The position numbers and the translations under genes are program-made. From Plakobranchus ocellatus (Eukaryota > Mollusca > Gastropoda > Plakobranchidae), in NCBI GenBank assembly GCA_019648995.1, contig BLXT01003724.1:2111628-2149340 (forward strand): DNA of 37,713 nucleotides. Reading direction: 5' to 3'. The notes beneath the pieces are model-generated. The model made no database searches, was not told the DNA's origin, and worked only from the letters and a program-made list of their open reading frames with translations. Positions 10,871-28,468 of this stretch are shown piece by piece. How positions within the stretch are numbered: position 1 is the first letter of the stretch; each line of letters opens with the position of its first letter.

Positions 10871-12230
10871 TGTGCTCTTTTTGGTCACTCTCCTAACTAC
10901 ACGTTTACTGTATCTGTCAATAACATCACGCGAATATTACAAATCTCAGCCGGAGATGCAACTGTGATGATCTATCTGCTAATTGCTATATTTTTTAGTA
11001 TCTTTCAAGTGTCTGTGAATTGAAAAAATAGAACATTAATAGTGATTGCTAAATAAACAAGGGAAGTTGATCAATGTATATCAACCATCTAATCTTGCAC
11101 TTGATTTTGAGGTTTTATTTCAGGCATAAAAGTTAAAGCTTTCTTCGAGATCATTCTTTGGCTCTGTGAAATAAATCCATTTCAGAAGAATAATTTTGCT
11201 GAGGTAAAATCAAAGATTATCGAAAGGATTTTGGACAATAACCAGATTGAGCATTAGTAATAAATGATACATATTTTATTTGAGTCAAGAAGCTGAACTG
11301 CTCTTCTTTTAAAGAAAAGATTCCACTTTCAAGTCCATCACGAGACCTCTTGCCAATTTACTTTTTACTTGAAAATTTTTATCTTTTTCAACTCTATCTT
11401 ATTGATAATAAAATGAAGGCAAATTTAGACAATTCTACACGATTTCAAAATTGAGGTCATACTATAAAAAGTTGTCAATACTTTTAAAATATTTTTAATC
11501 CTAGTACAAAAATTACTTCACTCAACTATGTTTTTAAAAATTCATTAATTGCAAAAAACAAGCACTTCAGACTTTAGAAGCTAAGATTTAGCTAACAAAT
11601 CCCGATCCAGCTGTGACTTTAAATAAAAAGAGTCATTAAATTTAGAAAGCATGACAAAAGCAATATGTCCCTTTTTATGGCTTGGTTTTTAAGTTATTTG
11701 ACGAAACAAGTTTGTGATGTGAGTAATTTAGCATTCACAGATATTTCCTTTCTTATGACATGAGCGTAAGCCTTGCACCCATACAGATTCTAAACCTAAA
11801 AATATTGGTTGGTTCATTACATCTCTAGACAGGCTGGTGTTAATTCAAGATCTTGAGCTAGTTTAAAATCTTGCTAGAATCTACATCTAGAAATTCCTTT
11901 ATTTAGAATTTCTGTTGTGATTAGGGATCCTGGGTAAAACTTCAAAATATGCACACAAAAACAGCAGGCCTACATTTATGAAAGCTAGACTGCTGACCAA
12001 CTTATCGTTTATTGCAGTGAAAATAAAGCACAATTTATTGGGATCAGTTGCCTTTTAGATCTATTTACAGACATCAACTAAAGCTCAGCTGCCATTGCTC
12101 AAGGTGGTGATCTGAGATGATCATTTTTTTCCAAAAAAAATTTGATTTCAAATGATCTTTAGATCTCCCTGTTGATAACTGTTGGTAATTTTTATAAATT
12201 TAATGTCAACAGTTAAACTAAAATTGCCTT

Positions 12231-12734
12231 CATTTCGTCATTATCATTGGAATATCGCTATAGCTCATAAAATCGAAAGTACGCCTCCTTTCAGGTCCTG
12301 TTTTTTTAATTATTTTTTTTAAGGACTTTTGCAACGGTAATTCGTAACTATGTCTATGCATGGGTAGTATTGAGGAGGCTAAAGAAGGTAATCTATCCAT
12401 TAAATGGTAATCCTTACCATCTGCGGTCCTTGGGCATTACTGCGAATTTTGTTTTAGCCTACCGATAATATTGACGAAATAAAGTGATTTTAGTTGATAA
12501 GGTCCAATCTAGAAATGAAACGCGAGAGATCTTAAGAAATTGTGTTTCATTTTCATACTATCGTATTTGTTCTCTAAATCGGACAAATCAACTAGATCTA
12601 AAACTCGTTTCATTTCGTCAGATTTATCGGTTTCGTAAAGACCGCAGATGATAAGGATTACACATTAAAAGATGCGGAAAATTCGTTGTAACCTCCTCAC
12701 TACTACACTACTACAGCGATTATTTGACGAAATA
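12231..12734. mobile_element. Degenerate long-inverted-repeat element (MITE-like)
   Basis: About 130-200 bp at the left end matches the reverse complement of the right end. The best block is 12406-12430 (GGTAATCCTTACCATCTGCG and following) against 12637-12661. Weaker matches continue outward through GAGGAGG and a TTTCGTCA motif to CATTTCGTCA at 12231 and TGACGAAATA at 12725-12734. Neither side carries a useful ORF. The arms have diverged, so the element is old, and no target duplication was identified. It lies between the two head-to-head genes. Confidence 0.55.
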
Positions 12735-12997
12735 AGACAAATATTAGGAGGACTAGATTCTAGATAGTGGTTCCCCTGTGCGGAGACTCCCTTTTTTTAA
12801 TAAACAGTCTTTGAGATTCAAATTTCAAGGAATATATAAATAGTGATGATTTGCCTCTTAAAAATTGTCTTAGATCCTCAAGCATAGAATTGTGTGACTT
12901 CTTTAGGGTTCCGCACTAGCCAACATCAATAACAACTTAGCACTCTTCACTATTTAGTGTCTAGCCTACTGTGCATTTCCGGATCCGCCATGCTGGC

Positions 12998-13007
12998 GTC
13001 ACGTGAC
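12998..13007. promoter_or_regulatory. GTCACGTGAC palindromic E-box
   Basis: A perfect 10-bp palindrome, GTCACGTGAC, identical to the CLEAR/E-box consensus bound by bHLH-zip factors of the TFEB/MITF/USF type. It lies 462 bp upstream of the KRR1 ATG. On the minus strand it is followed within 20 bp by GCCAGCATGGCGG, which resembles a YY1/start-site motif. The local sequence is richer in CpG than its surroundings. Together this suggests a promoter, possibly shared by KRR1 and ARFGEF. Function is inferred. Confidence 0.4.
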
Positions 13008-13468
13008 AAAGTTCGTAGATTTCATGCATGCCTATTTTATAGTAATGACTGCCTGAGATTTTTAAACTCGAAAATTCAACTTTAATCCATCAGAAAACAA
13101 TGTTGAACTTTGAAAAGTTTGTTCGCATTTGCTGTCTTTTAAACTTTTCAAGTTTAGCTTTTTCATATTCAACATGAAAATAAATACCAAAACAATAAAT
13201 AAATAATTATAGCGATTTTAAAATGCGAATAAAAAAGAAAATTAAGGTAATGTTTATGTTTTCCACAATATCGAATCGAAATTAATATCTCTTTGAAGCA
13301 ACAGGGATGCGTGCTTTCTGTCACTTTTGTTCTGTAGGCTAGAGTTCAAGATCAATAACTAGACTCTTTAAAATCTCAATCCTATCAAAATCCAAAAACA
13401 ACACCAAAAGTATAAAACATAAGAACTACTGTATAGATCTAGATCTACTTCGACGTGCCTCACTCGAA

Positions 13469-17607
<4,139 letters not shown>

Positions 17608-17861
17608 AATTAGATCTCTTAGTTCATTGACATTGTTGTTTCAAAAATTTTTAATACATGCATGTATGTGAATCTTCCTTTTTGTTTAAGTTGTCTTTTT
17701 AGAGATTCAGAACATTTATGCTTAAGTATTAGACTCAATATCATTTTGCTTAACCACCTGATTGCAGTGACATTGAATTCATCCTGGTAAGAATTGGATC
17801 AATTTTGTATTAATTATCTCCCAAAGCTATCGTGGTTCTCATGCAGAGAAATTATCATTTA

Positions 17862-17867
17862 AATAAA
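17862..17867 (+). terminator. Candidate KRR1 polyadenylation signal
   Basis: The first AATAAA after the KRR1 stop (255 bases downstream). A second AATAAA lies at 18057-18062. Either could define the 3' end; the sequence alone cannot choose. Confidence 0.5.
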
Positions 17868-19980
17868 GACTTTAATCATCCTCATAAATACCCGTTAAAA
17901 GATATAGATCAAGATATAGACATTGTGTCTCCTCTTCTCTGGATTAATAATTGTTTTACTCAGCATTCTTGTGCTTAAGCTTTACAGCTTTTTGCTATTT
18001 TTATTTTACTAATGATATGTGAATGAAATACACCTGGTTTCTGGCTCAAAACGATAAATAAAATCTCCCTTAAACTGAAGGCCACTCATGGGCATAGTTG
18101 ACAAAGGTTGAGTGGATAGCCCAAGTACTTTCTTCACTGATAATTAAATGATGATGAGGATGAGTCAATTACAGCATGATGTGGGTGTAATGATATTATG
18201 GTTGTCATAGTGGAGGTGATGATAAAGGTGCTACAGTAGTGCTCATTTACAGCAGCCTTCTGGATGCAGCAAAACCACTATCAATATCTTATATCACTTT
18301 TTAAAACCCTCTTTCTATAGTAATGCACTTTCTTGAGACTGGATTACATCAATGTTAAACTCGCCTTTAGAATGAGCCTATCGAAAGGATGGTCGCAGAG
18401 TTATTAGCATACCCTTAGTCTGATACCAGAGCTTAATTTTTTGAAGCTAATTAGCGTTTCCTAAGTCTGATATCAGAACTCATCTAATTCTTTTGTCATA
18501 CAATAGAGATACTATGAGAGTGAAAGAGTATCAAAGTATTTAGTTACTTTTTGTGCTTTGACTCTCAGGCCTTATATAGGGGATGGTCACTAACAGCACA
18601 CAGCATCACTTGCCGTTCTAATATTTCTATGATGAAGAAGAACAGAAAAGCAGATGGAATGGAACGTGGATTGCATTGTTTCATCATTGCACCAACATGC
18701 ACTTTGCTTTGTGTAGAGAAAGATAAAGCATCAACAAATTATTACATGGACATGCAAGACAAAAAAGAATGACTCTGAATTATCACAGTTCTATCCAGTT
18801 TTCACTAATGCAAAATTCACAGAAGATGTTTCCTTTATAAATCAGGTTGTTTAAATGATTTAAAATATTCAAATGTGATTTCTGACTCGCTTAGATTGGC
18901 TACAATACAACTAATGAATTATATATAAAGCAGTTGTCATCCTTATACACCTAGTTGAGGAATTTGCTTACATTAGTTACAATAGAGTTTTGTCCTTTTG
19001 CACTGTCATTTCTGAATGTTAAGAAAAGGGGATTGATACTGAAGTGGGCTTGGATAAATGCCTCCCGACACTTAAAATGATGCAGTGCTCCTTGCTCAAA
19101 AAGCCTGTCCACACTAAATGCATACAGTGGTTGTTTCTTCAGTTGCAGATGCCCTTCACCTTTTTTTTTGTTTGGTGTAAAACATAAGGTTTTTTTTTTT
19201 TTTTAATCGAACACATTGATGCAAAGTTCCCACCAAGATGAGGTTTGTTATCAGCAACCAGTCTAGCAAGTTCAGTTGTAAAAAATTCTCTGCAGTAATG
19301 TTTTAGTCAGTACCATTTCCCACAAAATAGCAAACTGTAACTTGTGTAAGCTATATATATATATGTATTACAGTATGAGCATCCAAGTTTGTTTCCTGAG
19401 ATCTGTTGCATTCTTTACAAAATATGTATCACTCTATGGGTAGTTATCTGGATCCCTATGGGTATTTCATTTGGTGTACATGTATCTGGATTGCCCAAAA
19501 TATCTTTACACCATACTTTGTCACTTTGAGACCAGAGATTGGAGGAAGCAGGAATGCAAAAAGTAAGAAGGTGCTAATTTACATTTACATCTCTATGGTA
19601 ATTGTTAGGCGTTATCTATAATGTTTTGCAAGGTTCTTTGGGATACAGTCCTAAAAATGTTGCATAGGAACAAACAGATCTCCTTTTGTTTTTGTTTCTT
19701 TAATTGTTGTTGAATATTTTTTAAATACATGCAAGTCAACAAATCTTATAAATGGCTGAGCGAGAAGCAGGCCCACATGAGCTGCAGTTCCTTCAACAAG
19801 TCAAAATCTTTTCCAACCTTGGACTTTTGCTTTTTAGCCTTTTTATGCATAAGCAGCCAATCAAACTCTTGATCCTATCAAAGTTAGATGCTGCCCATAT
19901 GTTATCTCGAAAATGGTGACCTTCAACTCAATGTTCTTTAACTCAATCATGATTGTTATGAAAAATCAGGGTTTTTTCAG
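17868..19980. other. Intergenic, no gene recognised
   Basis: AT-rich. At 18395-18480 a short imperfect repeat of about 60-bp period occurs twice (TTAGTCTGATACCAGAGCTT, then TAAGTCTGATATCAGAACTC). T runs occur near 19160-19205 and a short TA run near 19350-19365. ORFs up to about 73 codons show no family features and no splice-site support. Confidence 0.5.
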
Positions 19981-20301
19981 NNNNNNNNNNNNNNNNNNNN
20001 NNNNNNNNNNNNNNNNNNNNNNNNNNNNNNNNNNNNNNNNNNNNNNNNNNNNNNNNNNNNNNNNNNNNNNNNNNNNNNNNNNNNNNNNNNNNNNNNNNNN
20101 NNNNNNNNNNNNNNNNNNNNNNNNNNNNNNNNNNNNNNNNNNNNNNNNNNNNNNNNNNNNNNNNNNNNNNNNNNNNNNNNNNNNNNNNNNNNNNNNNNNN
20201 NNNNNNNNNNNNNNNNNNNNNNNNNNNNNNNNNNNNNNNNNNNNNNNNNNNNNNNNNNNNNNNNNNNNNNNNNNNNNNNNNNNNNNNNNNNNNNNNNNNN
20301 N
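19981..20301. other. Assembly gap (321 N)
   Basis: Run of N. The flanks (GGGTTTTTTCAG on the left, GGGCTAAGG then a long CT/T tract on the right) are low complexity, which probably caused the gap. Confidence 0.99.
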
Positions 20302-23300
20302 GGGCTAAGGTCTAGTCTTTTTCTTTTCTTTTTTTTTTTTTTTTTTTAAACATGTTTAGGAAAAGTGAATTATGAAGGAATACAAATATGTCTTATTTAT
20401 CAACTCCACATATTAACAAAATTATTAACTGTTATTTCATTATTACATTTCATGTATTTGAAGTTAGTTATGACCACATTGATTAGGCCTTAGGTCTACG
20501 GAAATCAAAAGATGACAAAAAGTACATTTTAAGAATATAAAATTATTTCTTTGTGGTTTTTTGTCCTGATGGGCATTATACTGATTCTATATGTATACTA
20601 CATTAGGTACCAGTACTGTAAATCTAAATACCAGTGGTGGTTGAATAGAGTGAAATATTTGTGAAAGGATAAGATCTAACTCTTGGCATACTGATAATAG
20701 GACCTGATAGTAGGCCAAACAAATTTCTTTAACAATGGAGATAGTGCCAGCTACAGGGTTTGACTTGACTAGGCTTTCATACTTTCTTGTATTTTTTGTT
20801 AAGGAAAAGCCCCCAAAATGATGTCCGTCAGCTTAAATGTAATCTAAATTTGTTTGAAATGAAAGATAATAGTGATTTTCCCATGCACAATAATTATAGT
20901 ATTAATTTTTGTAAGCCATAAAGTCATCTAAAAATCATTTCGAAAAAAATGTTCATATACGTTTTGTTTTTTATGCAAATGACACAAGTTTTTGAAATAT
21001 TCCATATAAATTTAGTTTTCGATTATTTGTCAATAGTTGAGGAAGTCTACTACTTATTTCTACTATCATACTGCACAGCTGAGATAATAAAAATGGTTGC
21101 CAACTTCTTACTATATGTGTATTATATTCAGGACAAGTAAAAATAAAATGACAGCATTTTTGTTCTGGAATACTCCTCTCAAGTTTTTTACGAATTAATG
21201 TTTTTCTTGTAACCTTTAATGTGTTGTAAAGCGTTTTCATTCATTTTTTTTTTCCCCTTATGAATAATTGTGGAGATGCATGTATTTGTGGTACTAATTA
21301 CTATATTACATCAATATTTATACATAATTTCATTGGTAGCCACATTTAGATGAGTATGGAAAAAAATTTATCAAAGAAATTTTTATGTTTATGTACTTAA
21401 AATTCACATGTAAAACAATGATGCAACTCCCATTAATATATCTAAAAATAATACCCAATCCATGACGTACTTTAGGAGATGAATGAAAAGACGTAATTTT
21501 AATCCCTTCAGGAAATCATGGCTTCAAATACAAACTTGCATCAAAAATTTTAATTCTCTCTTGTAATTTTTTTTTAAACAAAAACTGGCTTCCTTCCTGG
21601 TGTAACAAATAACATCTAACAACAACAACAAAAAAATACCTGGGGAAGATTAGAAATAAATGGAATTTTTTTTTCCAAGAACAGATTGCCACAAAAAATA
21701 GATCTTTGTTATATGTTTGCACATTTAAAAAGAGATTGAACAACACCTTTCATATGCATGGTTGAAGTTTTATTTCAGAATTGCATTAGTTACTGTCGAA
21801 GTTAAATTTTCACTGTCAAACTTTGTGAAATTGCATAGATTAAAAAAAGGAAAAAGAAAACAATTTCATACAATTTTTAAGGACATACATCATGTCTGTT
21901 GGAAGTAAATCATGCAGTATTGCTATCAGTACATTTTGAGAAAAATTCGCCTTAGCAAAAATACTATATAATACATATATTACATGAAATTCAGGAGTAT
22001 GCATGCAGTAACCTTTCAAAATTTTTTCTTGGAAAATACTTAATACATGTAAATAGCATAAAGTCTGTTAGACAAAAGTTCACCAGCACTATTGTGATGA
22101 GAAAAATATGTTAAGTTCTTTTCCATTCTGTTGCACCATTGACTGATGTAAAATCCAAGTTCTTAATGAACGGAGTATCGCGATTGATTCCTTCCACTTT
22201 CCAGTACCACTGGACTTGTTTTTTTCCACATATGACATAAAATACTTTAATAGAAAGTTCTATGAACAGGTGAGTGAAATTGCAACATTGTGATACAGAG
22301 GAAAGAAAGAGAGGAGAGAGAGTAGGTATAGTCAAATAATCCTTATTTCAACATGAGATGCTGCTTTAATCATAAGTGAACCCTAGCATCTGGATCTAAA
22401 TAATATGCATTCCATAATGAAATGAAATGAAAATCAGGTGGCAAGATATTCCCTTGTCTATTTGCCCTAGGCTAAAAAAAATAAAAAACACACACGCACA
22501 CCTCAAAAACTTATAAGTTGTTCTAGACGGATGTTACTTGTTAGTTAATTCAAAAATTAATGCCCGTGTTCCCAACTTCACATTTTAAGCACCTACTTAC
22601 TAATTTTCATTATCAGTTTATCATGTTTTTGAGATTACCCCGTCTGTTTATTTATTGGCCTAGCTCCATTATAGCGATTCATTTCTCATCTACAATCTGT
22701 CCCTGCAGAAAGTTATGCAAAAAAGTGCCAAAAGTTGCATTTTGCGCAAAAGTTGCGAGCGCGAAAAACCGCTGGGACAGTACAGTGACCACAAGCAATA
22801 TTAATTAAACATATAACGCATTTTCATATTTTTTTTTTTATTTCTTCTTAGGCTATTCAAATTAAACAAAACATGGTCACAAGTGATTTAGCGCACAGAA
22901 AGCAAGAGAAGCTTTCAAGTCAACTTCTAATACTGGAGGTAGCCAGTCTCTCTTTTTTTTTTGGAAAGAGGAAGAGAGAACAAAATGTATCCTATATGAT
23001 ATATAAAAGAAAAATCAAAAGTTAAAACTTAATACAAATATACATTCTTCATCAACCTGTCTTTTTGAAATCACGACCCAGACTTTTTATATGTTGATTA
23101 TAAACTGAATTTTCAACACTCACAATCCTTCAGAAATCCCGGGCAATTTGTTATTTATGAAAAGCATCACAAGAGGAACGAAATAAAGTGCAACTTAGTA
23201 TTTTTATTTTACAAAGAGCAAAAAAAAAAGGTAAAACGGGTCTCAGGCTTGGTCCAAGCATCAGGAGAAGGGTCCTGATTGTTTTTGACATATGGCATTC

Positions 23301-23428
23301 TGACGTAGTTTGCCATTACTTTCCCCACCACCTTTGCTTGAGGAGCCATGAAATTTGAAAAACTAACTTGGCCCAAGCTGGATCTCTCACTTGGTAATCA
23401 ACTGCCCTACTTAATAAGCCACTGTTTG

Positions 23429-23466
<38 letters not shown>

Positions 23467-26400
23467 CCAACTACCCCACCAGGTAAGGTACTGCTTGTCA
23501 TATATATTTTATTAAGTACGCGGTACATTAAAAAAAAAAATGAGCATTTTTTTTTTTTAATTCTTTAGCAAAATAATGCAAGTACATGTAATAAAGTATA
23601 GATATTCATTTCTTGAGCAAAATAATTTGAGAACAGATTAATACATGTACACTGTACATCTTCAAAGCAGCTATGTCTGGTTGGACTGTTGGAGCAAATC
23701 AACCTCTTGGGTATTGAAAATTAAAAATGCTACTTTAAAAAGAGAGGAGACAGCATCATCCCTAACACATAATACTTTATCACAGTTGCAAAATAAGTAC
23801 AGCTTAGTCAGAGCAAAAATTTGTTGACTCTTCTTTCAGATTGCTATTAGTCACAAATATAGAGTTGCAGGCAGATGTTTTTAATACCTGGCATCGTGGA
23901 AAAATGCCAATTAAAACCTCAAAAATTTTCCAAAAAAAATGCCCCCAAAAAATGCAACAACAATAAGACAAATATGCAAGAAATTCATACAATTGCAACA
24001 AAAATTGTGTTATTTATTGAGGCCTAAATCGTGAATGCAACATGAATACCGGTGAACCGGTAAGTTTTTAAAATACATGTAAAATAAAAAAAAAATGGCA
24101 AAAAAGAGCTAAATGTAAATGTAATTTATGAACTTCAAAGTAATTTTCAATCATTAAATTGAAAGATAATCAAAAGTAAGTAGGCCTGCACAGATTAAAA
24201 ACTTTTTTTTTTTTAGATGTTATTATGATTGCTAAGTTTATTCCCTTCCTCCTAGTCCTGCATTAATACGGTAACAGTTTTAAACATGAGCTTCAACTCT
24301 TAAACATTTTTTACATTTTTACACTGTTTGAGATTAGACTGTTTACTGTTAAAAGCATTGATTTTGTTATCCTTATTTATCATCACATTTCCATGTGCAA
24401 AAATATTTAATTATTCATTGTTCACTGAGCAGGTTGTTAATACTTTGAAGTTCTCGTCATAAAAAAAAATATGTTATTGTCATTATTACACACGTTCGCA
24501 AAATCTTCTGCTCTCTCCCTCCAATGAGAAAAAAGGACAGGCCAATCTAATTCAAAGCTTCATGTATGAAAAATGATGTTGTGTATCGGTACACAAAAGA
24601 CAAATTTATTTATTAATATTACTTTGACACAGAATTTGAATTAGATGTACACCAGTAGGAAAGGTTAGGCTGAGTTTTTATTCTCTTTTTCTTTTTTTTT
24701 TTCTCATGCAAGCAATTAGGCCAACTGGCAGTAAAAAAAAATCAAAGGTGATCAGCTTCGGTCATACAATAAATTTACTCACCAGAAACCAATCTTTTTT
24801 ACCTTGAAGGCATAGTAAATATTTGCAGGATTAGCCAGTGTCAAAAACAATTTAAAAACACTGAAAAAACGTTTTTATAATGGCTTGTAAGTAACCATTT
24901 TTAATCATAGCTTTCGTCCCATTATCTGTGATTATAGAGTAAAAAAAGGAAAACGTAAGGCATTTAGCAAGGTCACATGACCAATTTTTAAAGAAAAATT
25001 AAAGCCTAAAAAGTACACAAATACCAATTGAACTATTCTTTTAAGCTTTTTAACCTTCATTTGAACGTTTCTCTTATTCCCTACAACACACACTAAAAAG
25101 TTGGCATAGTCCTGTTTTAAGTGATCGCCTTTTCCATATAGGGTGTTTAGATCTCTAGCTCAACCAGCATTACTATCCAATAAAAATCCATCGTTTAAGG
25201 CAAACTAATAGTAACTATTCATATTAATTTCTACTTTCTCGTATAAAGTTAAGTTAGAAAAACGTTACAGCATTTCAGATCCATCCACTTTCTTTCTGCA
25301 AGTCCAAAACACCCAATCTTCAAACAAATGACCGGGCCTAGGCCAAAGAGGAGTAGATAATCAAAGACAACTGGATTAAATAAAAATAGCCTATAGAGAC
25401 TAATTCATTTCATTTCTGATTATAGATAATGGATGGATTTCTTAAGATCATAACTTAACCGTGTTTTTCTTTTTTTTCAACAAAATCTTCCGATGTCTAC
25501 GAAAAATAGAAAAGAAAAGGGAATCGCAGTACCCTATACCCTAATAAACAAAATAAAAGGTATGCAAAAAAAAAAAGGCTTCCTTTCTGGAGCTTTCAAC
25601 CCAACTAAAAATGGGTCAGCTCAAAGCACGGCGCTAAAGAAAAGCGAGCAGGGGGGGGTCGACCTTTTTTGCTCGCGTCCGCTCTAACTCACATTGCGGG
25701 GGGTAAATTAAAAAAATAAAAACAAAAAAATAGTAGCAATTGACAGACTAAAACCAAAAAAAGCCTTACGTGTGCACAAAGAATATATCTTTATTTTCAC
25801 ATGCAATTTAGAAAAAAAAATTATATTGAAAGAGGAATTTTCAATGAAAATCTAGGCGTTGGCGCCGCTGACGGAGGAATTGGGTACCATATCCAGTCTT
25901 TAGAGCAAAAAGTGCCAGCTTGGCAAAGCCAGTATGTCGGGAAATGAAGAAATTATTTGTAAAAACCTTTAAAAATCTTATTTTGATCGCTATAAAAATT
26001 ACGTAGAGAAATGAGAAAAAATGCAGAAAAAGTGCGGGAAAGTAAAAAAATGCGGCTGCAAATTTGCCAATGCGGCCGCGATGCCAGTAATACAGATACA
26101 TGTAAATCAATCTCACTGCTAAATTTTGTTATTAACGAGGAAAGGAAAACAAATGTCTGACTACAGTCTGAAAACTTTTTTTTAGTTTATGAGGGTCTAA
26201 TATATTTGCCTTAAGTTTTCTGAAATGATTCTATTTTATAGGCCTATTTTTATACTGGTGAAGCCTATACGACCATACGTCTGAATGTTTTACTTATTAT
26301 TAATTAACCTCGTGAGTACTGTTTATTTTAAATACATGCACAATATTTAGTTGGCAACTGTCTACTTTCAATTTGTCTTTGACCTAAGTTTGTCATTTTA

Positions 26401-28340
26401 AAATTAAAATAAAGGCTATATTTTCTCTACTACATGTACTATCAAAGACCGACATGTTAAACTCAGCAAAAATCGTTTTAGAATGAAATTTCACTACATG
26501 CATCTTATAATGCATACATGAAAAACCAATAAAGTTTTGCGTTTTACTCTTAAGTCAAACTATTCAAAATTGACCAAGAGTGCAATTTAACATTTAAAAA
26601 ATACTGGACCTACAAACAAAAAAATAGCACATGATTTCTGTCTCCACTGTCTTAAGCATTGTAAAAAATAAATTGGCAAGAAAAATAGGGCTAACAAAAT
26701 CTGTTATGTTAAACTGAAAAAATGAAAGCCTGCATTTGCAATCATAACTAATTTGGTTCAAGCCATTAGTAATTTTTTTTTCATTCATTTACTTTTTCAA
26801 TACTGGTCAAAACCAAGAGCCTGAAATTAAATCTTTGAAAAAAATTAATAGATTACATATTATAAATTTATAGAAATTTTGCACAGAGGATTCAACTTTA
26901 TTTATATTGTAATAATATGTTTGTATTTTTTTAATACATAATTATCAATTTCAACTAATTCATAGATTTAATTCAAGTTCTAATAATTACATTGCCTATC
27001 AAACATGAATTTTTCAAAAATGAATTTAAATTTCTTTCTAGATTCCTATGGCATTTTTTTTTTTAATAATTATAAATCAATGTACTAGGTAGAGAATGAT
27101 TTCAATAACAAAAAAGCTTTTGGAATTTTGAAGGGTTCAATAAATGTGTCTCATATTTTAAAAACCAGAAGAAAACTTCACTTTCATATAAATCAAAAAG
27201 AAAATGTAAACATATTAAAAAGGAACTGAAAGCAAAATATAAAAGTAAATCTTGAATTTAATTCTTTTTTTCAAATGATTAATGCAGTCTGTACATGAAC
27301 TTGAAAGTTACAAACATCAGAAATTGTTTTTTTCTCTTTGGCAAATTTAACAACAACATAAAAGTAATGTTACCTTCTATCCAAATAATAAAACGTTTTG
27401 ATTACATAAAACCAATGTGCTTTTTTTTTTATTAAGACACAGTGGAATCCTCTGGTTAAAATAAAGTCCCTCTGGACTGGATTTTGCGTTTATTTTAGGT
27501 AGAATTTATTTTAACCCTATCAATTGTTCAAAATACTCTAATTATCGGCTCAACCCATGGTGCTTGGGAAGGCCTTTGAGCATGCCTTTAGACACACTGT
27601 TCAATTAGGAAGAAGTCTCTGTCTCTACATTTGAACAGGCTGAAGACTATTTATATAGCCTTGTCATTAACTTTTCGTTTACTTTGAAAAAGTGATGCGC
27701 AACAAGCAACCAAATCACTGCCAAGACACACCCATTAATTAAGAAAGAAGAAAAAAAAAAGCAAGGAAGGGGGATTTTTTGTTTTCGCTTATGGGCTGCT
27801 CTCTCATTATCCCAGGTCGCCAGCCCTAAGTAAATAAAATTTGTTATATAAAAAAAAGGATTCAAAATAGAAGCAAAGAGAGCAGCTTACTAATGAAATT
27901 AAAATAGAAACATGTAAAAAAATATACAATTATTGGCTGAATGAAACTGAGCAACAAGCAAGTGCACATGTGAAATCCGCAACAAATACTTAAATTACGT
28001 CATTAATATGGCATTGTAAAAGATTTGTGTAAAAAGTATATTTTGCATTGATATGTGTTGTGAATGTGATCCCTCTCAGGAAAACTACAATGGTGAAGTG
28101 AAAATACTTTCATGTAAAGAATGAGAAACAAATGTAATCAACAAAGTCATATATAAAACACATGACTGCTTTTTTCAGGAAGGGAAGTGCAACAATAAGC
28201 ACGAGTGGCTTCTGTCATGACCTTGTAATATTCAAATTTTTCATTTGAAAAATATGAATAAGACTTGGGGTCTACTTAAAAATGGTAATGTTCTTTGTAT
28301 CAAGAAATTCCAGTCTGCCAGGGTTCAGAATTTTACCCAT
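20302..28340. other. 8-kb intergenic stretch, no gene recognised
   Basis: Very AT-rich, with T and A runs throughout. Longest ORFs are about 90 codons and show no family signature, splice context or codon bias. Internal landmarks are a TA microsatellite with duplicated flanks (23397-23507) and a locally GC-rich patch at 25630-26090 (GGGGGGGTCGACC, GGCGTTGGCGCCGCTGACGG, ATGCGGCCGCGATGCC). The right end probably includes the 3' untranslated region of the minus-strand gene ending at 28341. Confidence 0.5.
23397..23507. repeat. TA microsatellite flanked by a duplicated 40-bp unit
   Basis: The AT run at 23431-23465 is preceded by ATCAACTGCCCTACTTAATA...CACTGTTTGTCATATAT and followed by GCCAACTACCCCACCAGGTA...GTACTGCTTGTCATATAT. 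The two flanks match at about 70%, so the microsatellite sits inside a tandem duplication. Possibly derived from a short interspersed element; no RNA polymerase III boxes were confirmed. Confidence 0.55.
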
Positions 28341-28468
28341 TCAATCCTCATTTCTGTGTTTCATGCTCAGCAGACGGTGCTTGCCTTTACTGCAGCCACA
28401 AGCCTGGCCTTTGTTTTTCACCAGTTTGGAGCAGCAGAGAAAATAGTACATCTTTCCCTCCGGACCAT
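28341..28468 (-). CDS. Coiled-coil/CHORD-like gene, last exon
   Basis: Acceptor ATTTTTCAG, entering in phase 1 (the split codon gives Asp 236). Encodes GPEGKMYYFLCCSKLVKN and KGQACGCSKGKH then RLLSMKHRNED, stop TGA at 28341-28343. The plus-strand ORFs over this exon are shadows. It supplies the second half of the putative zinc module, so the module is complete only after splicing. Confidence 0.8.

Noticed and set aside
19913-20308. 131-codon ORF
   Set aside because: Almost entirely N; an artefact of the assembly gap.
22560-22808. 82-codon plus-strand ORF
   Set aside because: No recognisable motif; composition fits random AT-rich sequence.
25841-26116. 91-codon minus-strand ORF
   Set aside because: Hydrophobic and Phe-rich from translated A-rich DNA; no family feature or splice context.
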